Position numbers and translations under genes: made by a program. The notes under the pieces are model-generated. The model had not been told where the DNA came from. It saw only the letters and a program-made list of their open reading frames with translations, and did no database searches. This document shows, piece by piece, positions 37,688 to 49,600 of a stretch of DNA of 64,000 bases (position 1 is the first letter of the stretch; every line of letters begins with the position of its first letter). Source of the DNA: Gymnorhina tibicen (lineage: Eukaryota; Chordata; Aves; Passeriformes; Artamidae); contig VXAZ01008152.1 in assembly GCA_013399875.1 (NCBI GenBank), positions 63,489 through 127,488 of the forward strand, written 5' to 3'.

Positions 37688-40600
37688 GCGCAGAGGGGGC
37701 GCGGAGCGGCCGCGGGTCCCAACTTGGCTGATGCGCGGAGGCGGCGGCGGGGAGCGAGGGGCGCTTCCCGCGGGGCTTTTTCCACCCTCGTGCTTCACCC
37801 CCCACTCCTTTCGCCCCGCGGGCTCTGCCAGGAGCCGACCCTCGGCTCCCCTCGGGTTTTTTGGGGGGCCGAGCGAGGCGCCGGCTCCTCGTTATTTTCG
37901 GGGGGGGTTTCGGCTTCGGGCGGCTGCGGAGCGCAGCGCTGCCCCTCGCCCTGCCCGGCCGGCGGCCCCGCAATGCCCCGAACGCTCCCCCCACGCCCGC
38001 GGAGCCTCCGCCGGGTCCCGCGTGGGGCCGCAGCCTCATGGGAGGGGAACCCCAAAGCCTCCCCGAGNNNNNNNNNNNNNNNNNNNNNNNNNNNNNNNNN
38101 NNNNNNNNNNNNNNNNNNNNNNNNNCCCGAGGCGGAGGGAGCTGGGGGGATGGGGGTAAAGGGGTGGGGGAGCAGAGGGAGAAATTACAGACAATTTCGG
38201 AGGGGTGGGAAACGGCTCGGGCTGGGTTTCCTCGGTGTATTTAGCACTTTGTCGGGAGTTAGATGAGAATTTTTGCGGGGCTTTAAAAAAAACGGGGGAA
38301 AAAACCTCCACGCTCGGACTATTTTTGTTGGAGATCACAATCGCCCTGGACCTTTTGTAGCTTGACCTCCAGCCATCTTTGATTTCCGACTTCCTAAAAT
38401 AACTCCGGTGAGCTAATGTGGGGTGTGCGTGAGCGCTTTGTATTTGGGCGGCGTGGGGGACTTCGCCGCCGCGAATCGCTGTCCCCATTTTTGGGGAGCT
38501 CGCGTTCCTGGGCCGTGCTACGGGAAAAGTAGAAATTTTGGCTAAAACCAGCCGTGAGCTCCCGGTGGGGTGGGCGTGCAGGGGAAGGGCGGAGGGGGCG
38601 CTCGCCGGTGGCCCCCACGGGAGCGGGGTCGGGCCGGGGCTGCCGGAGCAGCATCTCCCCGAGCCGGGCTGCGGGGGCTGGCGGCTCCCTGGCTCCGGTG
38701 CGGGCTCTTCCCCCGCTACTGCCGCCCTCGGTGCGGAGCTCGGGACGCTCCCCGCTCTCCGGTGCCCGTCCTGCTCCCGGGCGGAATGCGGCGGGGCGAG
38801 GACACGTCCCGTCCCGGGTGGGGGAGCGTTTGTTCGGAGTTGTTGTGGTTGTTGTGCCCAAATATTTCCGTGTGCCCCCCAAGAACTTTCTTTGGGGTTC
38901 TTTGCCTGCGTTTGGGACTGGTTTTGTTTCCGTGCCTAGAACTGATGAAAACCCATGCACGTTACGGGAGCTGCTTATTCCCAGCCCGCAGGAGGTTCGG
39001 GCTCTTTAATTTTTTTTTTTTTTCCCCTCCTCCCCCTTCTCTTCTTTGAGTCGAAATGTGCAATTGTTGGGTCCGGTTAATGGTGACTTAAGAAACAGCA
39101 TGCTGGCCAGAAGGCAATAAATCCCATGTTTAATGCATGACTGTTTTCCTTTGTGCATATGGTTAGGTTGGGGGATGGAGGTGATGTTTCCACATGTAAA
39201 TCTCTGGCCGCTGCTGGAAAGGCACCTCCGGCCCCGCGCTGAAACAAAAGGGTTAATCACTCCTGATGCGGGCGCTGGGGCGGGGGAGGTGTGCGGCAGG
39301 GAGGGAGGGAGGATCGCTCCACACCGCGCTCTCCGGGGCAGTGGCCAGCTGCTTTTTTGTTATTGTTGTTGGGGCTTTTTTTTCCCCCCCTCCCGTTCTC
39401 AATTTTAACCACCAAACCCTGGATGAAATCCCTCCGGGCGCCGGGCAGCGGCCGCACAGGCCGGGGGACCTGGGGAGAAGCGGTGGCCCCGCCTGGGGGG
39501 GATTCTCCTGCCGCTTGTGGGGTGCTGTGGATTTGGGGGGGGATCGGGGCAGGTCCCGCGCTGAGCCTCGTCCTGCGGGATCTCCGCGCTCCGAAATACA
39601 ACCCGGGGCTGCGGCTCCGACGGCTCGAAACGCCCGCCAATCCCCCAAATAGTCCTGATATTCCCCGCTCCAGGTGTGCCCGTAAATAATAAGTGATGAA
39701 GCTGCATAACAAAGTCGAAATTCCGCAGGGATTTGTCTGGGGCATTATCGAGGATATACACATAATCAGAATAATAAAATCAAGCCCTTATCTCTTTTTT
39801 TGCAATGTTCCCTTTCTTCGAAGAGCGATTTGGGACCCACCTCTGTGAACAATGCAGCGGGTTAAAGTGTCCCGCGAACCTGGGGATCCATTAACAGGTC
39901 AAAAAATCAGCAGGTGGTCACAGGGGAATAATGCTACATACTGAAAATTAGCATTTCCACAAAGGGCTTGAAAATGCCCATTGTGCTGGATTGCTGCCAT
40001 TAAAAATCGGATTCATTCTTAAAAATACAGTATCAAACTGCAACTTTCTTTTTTTTTTTTCCTCAGGAAGAAATTAGCTTAGATTTCTTTCAATTAAATC
40101 TGCGGTGCGTGCACTGAGCTCCAGTAGAACTCAGTAGAAGTGGAGAGGGATGTCGGACAAGGAAAGCCCAAGTTTTGTGGTGGTTTCTCTTGGGTTTGAT
40201 TTCGCTTGCCCGAAGTTGCTGTCGGGGACTGGCTGGCCCGGCCGGGAGCCCCGGGGTGCGGGAGCATCTCCGCCGTGCCCGGGGTGCTGCAGCCCGGGGA
40301 AAGGGGAGAGGGCGGAGGGGGGCAGTGCCCGGCTTGTTTTTCCTTTTACGTAGGTGAAACATTATATTCGTAGCAGGGATGGAGCCCTTTCGCCGGGCTC
40401 GGCAGCATGTGACGTTTTGACAGAGCTGCTGCTCTAACCTTTGCCTCCTCCTGCTTGCTGTGGGTGGTAAGTTGATGTCAGGCTCACAATTAGGACTCTC
40501 ATGCAATTGACCTTGGCAGCGGGGTTTGTGCCGTTTAGCTCGCTCTTAAACACTGTACGAGTGTTAAGTGCGGTCCGGGCCGGCGCAGCTGCGGCCGGGG

Positions 40601-43600
40601 AGGAGCGGCCGCCGGGCAGGTAGGGCCGGGCCGGGCCGGGCAGGGCGGTGGGCTCTGGGGGACCGCGGGGCTCGGAGCCGGCCGGAGCGCCAGCCGTGGC
40701 TGTAGATCGTGCAGCGGGGGATGCTGTCAGCTCAGGTGGGTGCCGGGGTCGCGGTGGCCCCGCCCGGGGTGGCGGTGGCCCGGCGGGGCCGGAGCGCGGG
40801 CCGTGAGTGCCCTCCACCGACCGGCCCCGGCACCTCCGGGCAGCGAGCGCGGCGCTTCCCGGGGGGCTCCGAGCCCCTCCGGGGCAGCCGGAGCGGGGCT
40901 GTGCCCTCGGGAGCCAGCGCCTCGGGTCTCCGCTCGCCCCGCGTGTTTTAGCGCTTATTTTGTCCTTCACGAGCGCTTATTCACCATGGTTTGTTCTGTC
41001 TTAGGCTGAATATCTCGCTTGAAGTTCTGGATAGGCTAAAGGGTGAATCAGTAAGTAGATAATAAAATAATTAAAGCCTTGAGAGAGGGCCTGTAAGCAC
41101 GTGAAGTGCTGATTGTGGGTATAACGCGTTTCTGCCTCGTTCCTGGGTAGAAAAACGCAGCTGGTAAATTCAGCGTAGAAAGCATCAAGGCCTTTGGAAT
41201 ATCTCTGTAAGTCGTCAGTCGTGCGTTTTACTTACTCAGGGAAGCGATTTTGTCACAGTTAAAATGCGTTAAATGGTGTTTGATAGTGGGAGAAGGGAAA
41301 TTTGGGGCAGTTTAGAGTTCTTGGAAGTCCTTGCTTTGCAGCTGGGAGCAGGAGAAAAGCATCAGGGAAGCGCGATCCTGAGAGCACCAGGGAGCTGATG
41401 GCACAGGGTTCACGTGTAGGACCGGAGTGGAGGGTTGCTAATCAATCCTCCATGAGTTAATTTAAACCGGGGAAGTGCATGGTTTTGTTAACCTTAAAGT
41501 AAAAGTACTTGATCGAGTGTGGGCTGCGGGGAAAGTAAGCTCACCAAAGGTATTAAAACTCCTGAATACAAAAGTGAGTAGGAAAACTTTAAATTCTGTT
41601 TCACCCCAATTCAGGTGAAATAAATTAAAAAAAAAAGTCATTAATGGCTTAGATGAGTGATAGACCAGCAGCACCCTTCTTGAAATCACATCAAACCAGA
41701 TTTACTTCGCTCCTTTTACTCTTTCCCTTAAAAAAAAATTAATTCCAGCGGTGTGGATTTTATCAGCCTTCCTTGTCGATGACTGCCTTGTCCTACACAA
41801 TAGTGGATTTTTTCCATCCATTTGCCGGTGATTCAATCTAACCCCCCTGCTGGGTTTACTGCATTCTTCTAACTTATTGGATAACTAGATGCTGAGAGAT
41901 AACATTCCTGAAATTCGGGGGTGGGGAGATAAAAAAAACACCACAGTAGAAGTCCTATCCCTGGGAAGCCTTTGGAGAGGGTTAAGTGAAGTGCACAAGG
42001 AATTGTTGTGGCAGGGCTGTCCTCGGTAAATCCGTGTACAGTCGGTGGGCAGAGCTGCCCGCCTGGCATGGAAAGCCCCGAGTGCAGACCGTTATTTCAT
42101 TTTTGGTAACTGCTGGGCTCAGGGGAGCTGAGGTGCTCTGGTAGCAGCACTTGGGGCCGGGGAGAGGAGTTAGTTACAAATCACAATGATTTTCACAGAA
42201 GCTGATGGGTTTTTTACAGAAACAGTCAATTGCTCCTTTGTTATTCCAGCCTCTATAAAATAACCCAGCGTCCTGCTTGTGAATTTATCTGAAGCCCTTT
42301 CTGAGGCAGGCAAAGATAGTAAAGTCACTTTCTTTAAGGTAAAAAGGAAAATAATGCATAACTTCCCTATTTGCCATGCAGCAAGTTGTTTCAAGCTCTG
42401 AATTGAATTTATTCAGTGCTTTACTGTCAGGGAAACTGGAAGCTAAAATGTGCCAGAGCAGGGCTGCCAGCCTCTGCCCACTGCTGCCCAGCACAGGGAC
42501 CTTCAGTGTACTGGAGTTTCTTTCTCTGAGATGGCAACTGCTGCTCAGAACCAGAGGAGTTACCAGAGTTGCTCAGAATTATGAAAATGAGGCGTTTGGG
42601 CTGTGCTGGAGATTGGGAAAGGGGCATTGAATTTAGTGTGATCTTATCAGCGCAGAAGTAGAAAAATAAGAAGTACTATCAAGGGAAAGGAGATAAATGA
42701 TCGAATGACTTGGAGCAGTTAAAGTTTGAGGACTTGTCTAGACATTATCCTGGAATATCTCCTTGGGGGTGGGCAGCAGTGTTGGGTGCAGACATTTCTG
42801 TGCCACTGGAAAAAGTAAAGGCTATTTTTTAATATTTGGTAATGTGCAGGCAGTGTAGTTTCATCTGGGAGATGGGACTGGGAAAGCCCCAAATACTAAA
42901 GGATTTGGAAGAGAGATTTTCATGTTTGAGTGTATTCTGTGAAACAGAAAAGTAAAGACCTCTCAAGTCAGTCTGGAAGTTCGTCTTTTTTCACCACAGG
43001 TACTTTCTTTCCCATGATATCTGCTCAGACTCTTGCAAAACAAGTTTAAAATAATCTCTTCTTGATCCTGGTCGGTTCTGTTGACCAAGTTCTGAATCGT
43101 GTACTAGTTGTACTTGTCTGCAGGCTGGACTTCTCTCTATGTTTTTAGAGTTAAATCAGGTTTAGAGACATCACTTTAATGATATTTGGGATGGGAAATA
43201 GGTGCTGCTATTCTTGTTTCTTTTGCTTATGGGAGTTGTTTGGGCTGAAGGGGAAGTGTTTAATTCTCCCTGTTTAAATAGGAGGCATCCAAACATTTTT
43301 GATGATAGCTGTGCTGAGAACTCCTTTCCTCCCTGTCCAAGGACTTGTGCAGGTTTGGATTTATTGCTCTGCAGATCACAGCAGAGCAGGCCTCTGATGC
43401 TTGCAAATTTTTGTAATTGATCAAGTGTTTATTTTTAAAAGTAATCTCTCACGTGCACTTCGTGGCACACAGCATTGAACGGTTGAAGTTCGCTTTGTTG
43501 AATGCACACGGTGCCCTTGTTGAGGTAAGAAATGGCAAGGTTTGCAATATCCTCCCCCAGAGAGGTTTTACACCCCCCTCAAGCAGCAAGGTCCTGGGCT

Positions 43601-46600
43601 TGAGTTGTCACCTGGACACGGCTCCCCTCCATGTAGAGGACACTCCCTGGTGTCGGATGGGTGGTTTGGTCACACATCTCAAACCAAAGCTGCAAGCAGC
43701 TCCTGAGCTTGCAGAGTCCTAACTCGACCTCATCCAAGGGGGTGAGCTGGTGCTGGGGGACTGGAGCCAGGCGGTCTGGGCAGGCCAGGTGTGGGACACA
43801 GTTCTGGGGTGCTCAGCTGGGGCAGGGACAGGTGTGGGACATGGTTCTGGGGTGCTCAGCTGGGGCAGGGACAGGTGTGGGACACGGTTCTGGGGTGCTC
43901 AGCTGGGGCAGGGACAGGTGTGGGACATGGTTCTGGGGTGCTCAGCTGGGGCAGGGACAGGTGTGGGACACGGTTCTGGGGTGCTCAGCTGGGGCAGGGC
44001 AGGTGTGGGACACGGTTCTGGGGTGCTCAGCTGGGGCAGGCCAGGTGTGGGACACGGTTCTGGGGTGCTCAGCTGGGGCTGTGGGAGGCAAAGTTACTGC
44101 ACCCTTGGTGCCCATCAGCACTGGAGCAATTACCGTGATCTCTGGGAGGTTTCAGCTGCTGGGGGCTGGAACCTGGCTGGAGCCCATCCTGCCTCCCCCT
44201 CACTGGGAAGTTTTCCCTCCTGAGCGTTCCTGCCCTGAGCACTGCCCTGCCTCTAGCTGGGTGTGAGTTTGTTGTTTGAAGGATGGCAAGGCTGAGCAAA
44301 AACATCCTGTTTTGGTTATGATTTCTCTTAACCTCTTCCAGTTCAGATACTTCCCCGAATGATTTTTTTTTTTTTTGTCCACGTGCAAGTTCTGCTCAGT
44401 CTAAGCTGTGGGGTGCTGGTGGTGGAAAGGCAGGAGCAGACCTGGAGCCCAGCTTGGCTTTCCCTTCCCGTTGTGAGTTGTGGATGCAGCTGAAGGAGGG
44501 CTCCTGCAAGGATCGGAAGTGCCTTGGTGTAGTTTTGTGAGCAGGACTTGTTACTTGTATTACGTTTTAATAATCACCAGTATCAGTGCAGGCTCATGGT
44601 TGTGTGTGCAGTTCTGGACGTTAATCAAGTCTTCTTTGCTACTGTATCCATGTAGAGATTATTGTCCGGGTGTGTTTGCTTTCGAAGGATTTAAGAGCTA
44701 ATATTGGCTGCTTTGCTTTTGTCAGCCCTCTTGGCTTGGTAATTACTGTCATAATGGTGGAGTGAAAGTTGTTTAGATCTGTACAGTTAAAAATTGCTCA
44801 GAATTCCTGTGTTAACGATCTTTGAGACGAATTTGAGAGATGGTTAGCAAAGAATTAGAAGCTGAAGTGCAATCGCTGAACTCGTGGTATTCTGCTCAGT
44901 GCTGTGATGCTGCCTCTGTCTTCTTGTGTTCCTTTTAAGCTGTGTTGCAGGTGCTGCTTTGACAGACTGTTCCAGGGCTTTTTTACCTGTATAAAGGGAT
45001 TTGGGATAAATCCACATTTGGATTGGGGTCTGGATTTTGACCCAGATTTGGGTCTCTTTTCATTGAGCCTTTTGAGAGTCCTTTTATATTATGTTTTTTT
45101 CATGTAAACTGAACTGAGATGCAGATTTATTTTGGGCTGCAAAGGAATTGGCATCAAAACAAAGAGCAGAACTTCAGATTGAACTGCAAACTTTATTCCA
45201 GTCTTGTATCTTTAATTTGCAATTCAGATGGAGTTGGTGATCTTAAAGTGAATACTTGGTCTAAATCTAGTAATTAATGATGTGACTTTCTTTTGTTTTA
45301 AGGGAGTCCACAAGACGTCCCAGGTGATAGAGATGGTGAAATGAGTTCCAAAAGGTGCCGCACGGAGGAAACCAAAATCTGTGAGAAATGCTGTGCAGAA
45401 TTCTTTGTTCTCTCTGAATTCCTTGAGCATAAGAAAAATTGCACTAAAAATCCGCCTGTTCTAATCATGAATGACGGCGAGGGAACGGTCCCCCCTGAGA
45501 GCTTCTCCGAGGCCTCTCTAGGGACCTTCCCGAGCGACCGGATGGATGGCAGGGCACGCAAGGACATTCAGGCAAAGGGCTGCACTGGCTCTGTGGAAAA
45601 GAGAGAAGGAAAAATGGATGCTGAATCGGTAGGAGGAATGTACCTTAAAATAGAACCCCCCCTCACACCTGCGGCTCCCGGCCTAAGCTATCTACCAAAA
45701 CCCAAAGTACCGAACACTAACGTGACTTTGCAGACGATCCGTGGCACTAAAGTGGCCGTGAACCAGCGGACGTCCGATGCCATCTCTTCCTCGGCGGCCG
45801 GTTTCAACGCCATCCCCATGATCCTGGAGCAGCTCGTGTGTTTGCAGCAGCAGCAGCTCCAGCAGATCCAGCTGACGGAGCAGATCCGCATCCAGATTGC
45901 CATGATGGCTCCCCACGCCCTGCACCCCTCCATAGCAGCTGCTACTGACCCGCTCAAAGCTCTGGGCGCCCACATGTCCCAGCAGCTCTCGGCTGCTGTG
46001 GCTTTAATCGGACAGAAAGCTGGAAGCCAGAGCCTATCACTGGAATCCTTGAAGCAAGGAAAACTACCTCATTCTAACACTGGCATTGCAGCCGCCAGCT
46101 CGCTGGCTGCTGGGCTCTCCTCCTCCTTCCCCCTGAAGCCCGAGGGCAGCCGGGGCCTCCCCGGCTCCATCTCTCAGTTCCCAAATCCTTTGCTACCTCA
46201 GTCCTCCAGCTCGGTCATCTTCCAGAACCCGCTTTCGGCCGTCTCGTCCGTGATGGATTCCGCAAAGAAGGGGAAGGGGAAGCCCCCCAACATCAGCGTG
46301 TCTGAAAGCAAACCGAACGCAGAGGAGCCCTTCTTCAAACACAAGTGTAAATTCTGTGGGAAGGTCTTTGGCAACGACAGCGCCCTGCAGATCCACCTCC
46401 GCTCCCACACCGGCGAGAGACCCTATAAATGTAACATCTGTGGGAACCGCTTCACGACCAAAGGAAACCTTAAAGTGCATTTTCAGCGTCACAAAGACAA
46501 GTACCCCCACATAAAGATGAATCCTTACCCGGTTCCTGAGCACCTGGACAATGTTCCCACTAGCACTGGCATCCCGTACGGGATGTCTGTGCCGCTGGAT

Positions 46601-49600
46601 GAGTCCAACCTGATTGTGGACAGCAAACCTCTCCTAACAACTCTGCCTACCTCTGCGGCCACCAGCGCACCTCTGACCATGTCCAGCCTGGCAGGCATCA
46701 AGGAGTCTCTGCCTGGTACATTCTCAAGCGAGCTGCAGTCGAGGCCCTCTCCCGAAAGCGAGGGTGGCTCCTCCTCCTCAGGGGTGGTCGGTCACGAGTC
46801 GGGAACGGAGCAGAGCTTGAGCTCACCACAAGCTACCTGCAGCGTGAGCATCTTCCACGTAAGTGGGTCAAACGAGCAAGGCTCAGAGACATCAAAGCTC
46901 CAGCAGCTGGTTGAAAATATCGACAAATCCACTGCCGACCCCAACGAGTGCCTGATCTGTCACAGAGTGCTGAGCTGCCAGAGCTCGCTCAAAATGCATT
47001 ACCGCACCCACACCGGGGAGAGGCCGTTCAAGTGCAAGATCTGTGGCCGTGCCTTCTCCACTAAAGGGAACCTTAAGACTCACTATGGTGTCCACCGGGC
47101 CAATACTCCCTTGAAGATGCAGCATTCGTGCCCGATCTGCCAGAAGAAGTTTACAAACGCCGTGGTGCTGCAGCAGCACATCCGCATGCACATGGGCGGG
47201 CAGATCCCCAACACCCCGATGCCAGAACCCCCCTGCGACAGCGCCGAGGTGGAGCCTGCCGTGCCTGAGAAGAACGGAGACGTCGGTCGCCCGGAGGAGA
47301 TCCTGGAAAGCATAGACATGGAAGAGGACATGGACTCTCAGGACGGCCCCAGGAGTTCTTCCAAACCTCCTACTCCGTACGATGCACAATCAGAGTCGCC
47401 CGCGGCGGCCGCCGCCTTCTCTGGGGTTACAGCACTGGAGAATCAGATGAAGATTGTCACCTCCTCTCTGAATCTGCAGCGGCAGAGCAGCCTGAAGTCC
47501 AGTGACAACGGCTCGGCAGAAAGCGATGGCATGACAAACGATTCGTCCTCTGTGGCGGGGGATCCCGACTACCAGAACGGCCGGAGCCCCGCCGCCTCCG
47601 AGTCGGCGTCGCTGCAGGCGCTGTCCCCGGCCAACAGCCAGGCCGAGAGCGTGAGGTCAAAGTCGCCTGCCTTCAACAACCAGGAGGATTCAGGCACGGG
47701 CAGTAAATCAGAGGGTCCTGAGACCGCTCCTGCGGAGATGGAAGGGGTTGCCGGAGCTTTGGATTTGACGTACGGCAATATTGGCCGGAAGGTCATTAAA
47801 GAAGAGCCTGGGCTCCACTTTGCAAACGGAGAATATGGTGAGCAATGCGAAATGCTGGCAGGGATTTGGGGTGGGGCGGTGGGAAATCAATCTCTGAAAG
47901 GACCAACAGGAAACAAAACTTCCTCAGCTTTCCCCTCTTCCTGCTCCTCTGTTTGGATAAGGGCATAGGCCTTAGTAAAGTTTTCCTGACTAAGTCAGGC
48001 CCAAAATTCAACAAAATTCAAAGGCTTAAGTGCTGTGATCTCCTGTAAGAGCTGTAAAATTAATATAGACTGTGCCCTTGCTATCTTTCATGGGCTCACC
48101 TGGTATCTTCATATAGCTCTTTGAAGACACACATTGATGTTTCATGGGAAAACTGCTTATCCCAAGAGTGTGACGTGGAAACTCTGAATTCCTTTGTGGG
48201 GTTTTCAGGGTCACTGACATTAAATTTGACCTGAAAGACTTTCTGTGCCATAAGCTCACCAACAAATCCAGGGATGAACAGATTTGTTTTGGGGCATGCT
48301 AGGAAGTGTGGTGGGCTCTGCAGGTGTGCTCTTCAGGCACGTGCAGCTTCAAAGGCAGGGCCTCTGGAGTCTCAGCCTGGCTTAAGCCTGGAAGCAGAAT
48401 GAGGTTGGAATAACCATCACCTTTGCTCTCTTTCCAGGTCGAAGCAGTATTCCAGCTGCTTTTGTCAGAGCCCCACCAGCCCTGATAAAAATGGAGCTGC
48501 CCGGCGATCGTCCCCTCAGCACTGGCCACTTCATTGGCCCTCCAGCTCTGTCCCCTGGGGTTGCCCCTCTCCTGGTGCCACGCCCCAAGTTCTGCCGTCC
48601 CGCCAAACAGCACATCTGCACTACCTGTGGGAAGAACTTCTCCTCTGCCAGCGCCCTGCAGATCCACGAGCGCACCCACACTGGCGAGAAGCCCTTTGCC
48701 TGCACCATCTGTGGGAGAGCCTTCACCACCAAAGGAAACCTGAAGGTGGGTCCTGTCTGTTGTCTTCTCCTTTGTCTGTGAACCTCATACTAGAGATGGA
48801 AACAAATCCTTTGGGACAAAACTGTGTTTTCTTTTAGTTCCTCAAATACTTACCTTTGACTCTTGTCTCCTTCCTGAGTTTCTCCACACAGTTTCTTGTG
48901 TAGTGCTGCTGAGATCACCCACAGGTCTTTGTTCTTGTCCTTGACTTCCCTCTTGGGATGGAAGGGGAGGCTTAGCCCTCACTAAGCAGATTGCTTTCTT
49001 GTTTAATTTGGATTTGGATGTGTCAAGACATAAGCATTTCCTAGGCTGAGTGCTATGAAATGCTGCCTGCAGAGTAAGTGCATTACACTGCACTGCTTGA
49101 ATTTTTGTGAGATGAGGAGGGATAAACCAGGATAATCCTGAGATGGCACAAAGTGCTTGGGGATTGTGTCTAAGCACGCGCTGAAGAAGTGCTGCGAGTC
49201 TGTCCTTCTGCCAGATGAATCCATTTGCCCTGTGAGGGACTCGGCTCCCTCACTTGCACAGAGGCTTTTCCTTCCCTTGGAGAACCTCCTTGGGCTCTCC
49301 AGTCCTCTTGCATAAATGCTGACGGGGAGAGGAAATGCTCTGCAGTGTGTGAGCAGCGCCTTGCTGGAAGCACCAGCAGAACGTGGTGTGGAAGATTTCA
49401 GCTTAAGTGAGCTCTCTGCCAAATTCCTTGGTGGTTTTTTGCATTACCCAGTACTTTTTTCACTGTAGTCTGTTTGCAGCAGATAACGTGGTTCTATTTT
49501 GGGGGGAGAGAGGGCTGTCTTTGCCAACACCTCTTGTTCTAAGTGTAGAACACAGCCCTCCAAGCCCTCCAGCAGCCAACTCCAGAGAGCCATGGTGATG

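Larger units (their letters stand above)
37220..38870. promoter_or_regulatory. SALL4: CpG island over SALL4 exon 1 and start of intron 1
   Basis: CpG dinucleotides are dense on both sides of exon 1 and continue through the N gap at 38068-38125 to about 38870. Such islands cover the promoters of developmental transcription-factor genes and are commonly held in a Polycomb-marked state in differentiated cells. The AT-rich insert at 37470-37600, containing the probable leader, divides it into two lobes. Confidence 0.8.
37684..45302 (+). other. SALL4: SALL4 intron 1
   Basis: The 7.6-kb intron begins GTGAGC and ends TTTTGTTTTAAG. It contains the rest of the promoter CpG island, an N gap, further GC-rich islands near 39230-39660 and 40540-40950, two candidate enhancers (39040-39260 and 39640-40030) and a 43-bp minisatellite (43786-44080). 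The stretches at 40970-43780 and 44090-45300 are AT-rich and unique, without recognisable exons. Regulatory elements in intron 1 of SALL4 bound by pluripotency factors are known in mouse, so the first half deserves the most attention. Confidence 0.93.

Noticed and set aside
37563..38159. In-frame extension upstream of SALL4 exon 1 and through its donor
   Set aside because: The upstream start is GTG, not ATG, and the downstream part is intron and N gap. The conserved N-terminus begins exactly at 37614.
43661..44266. Repetitive proteins of 115-201 residues, or a CRISPR-like array
   Set aside because: The frames are produced by a 43-bp minisatellite that stays open in all phases. There are no unique spacers, so it is not a CRISPR array.
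45341..45343. ATG at the head of the large exon as the protein start
   Set aside because: The acceptor at 45301-45302 and the upstream exon encoding [12 protein letters not shown] show this Met is internal (residue 37).
47838..47968. Extension of the large SALL4 frame past exon 2
   Set aside because: A strong donor at 47838, matching phase with exon 3 and homology resuming at GRSSIP show this is intron. It matters only if the intron is retained.
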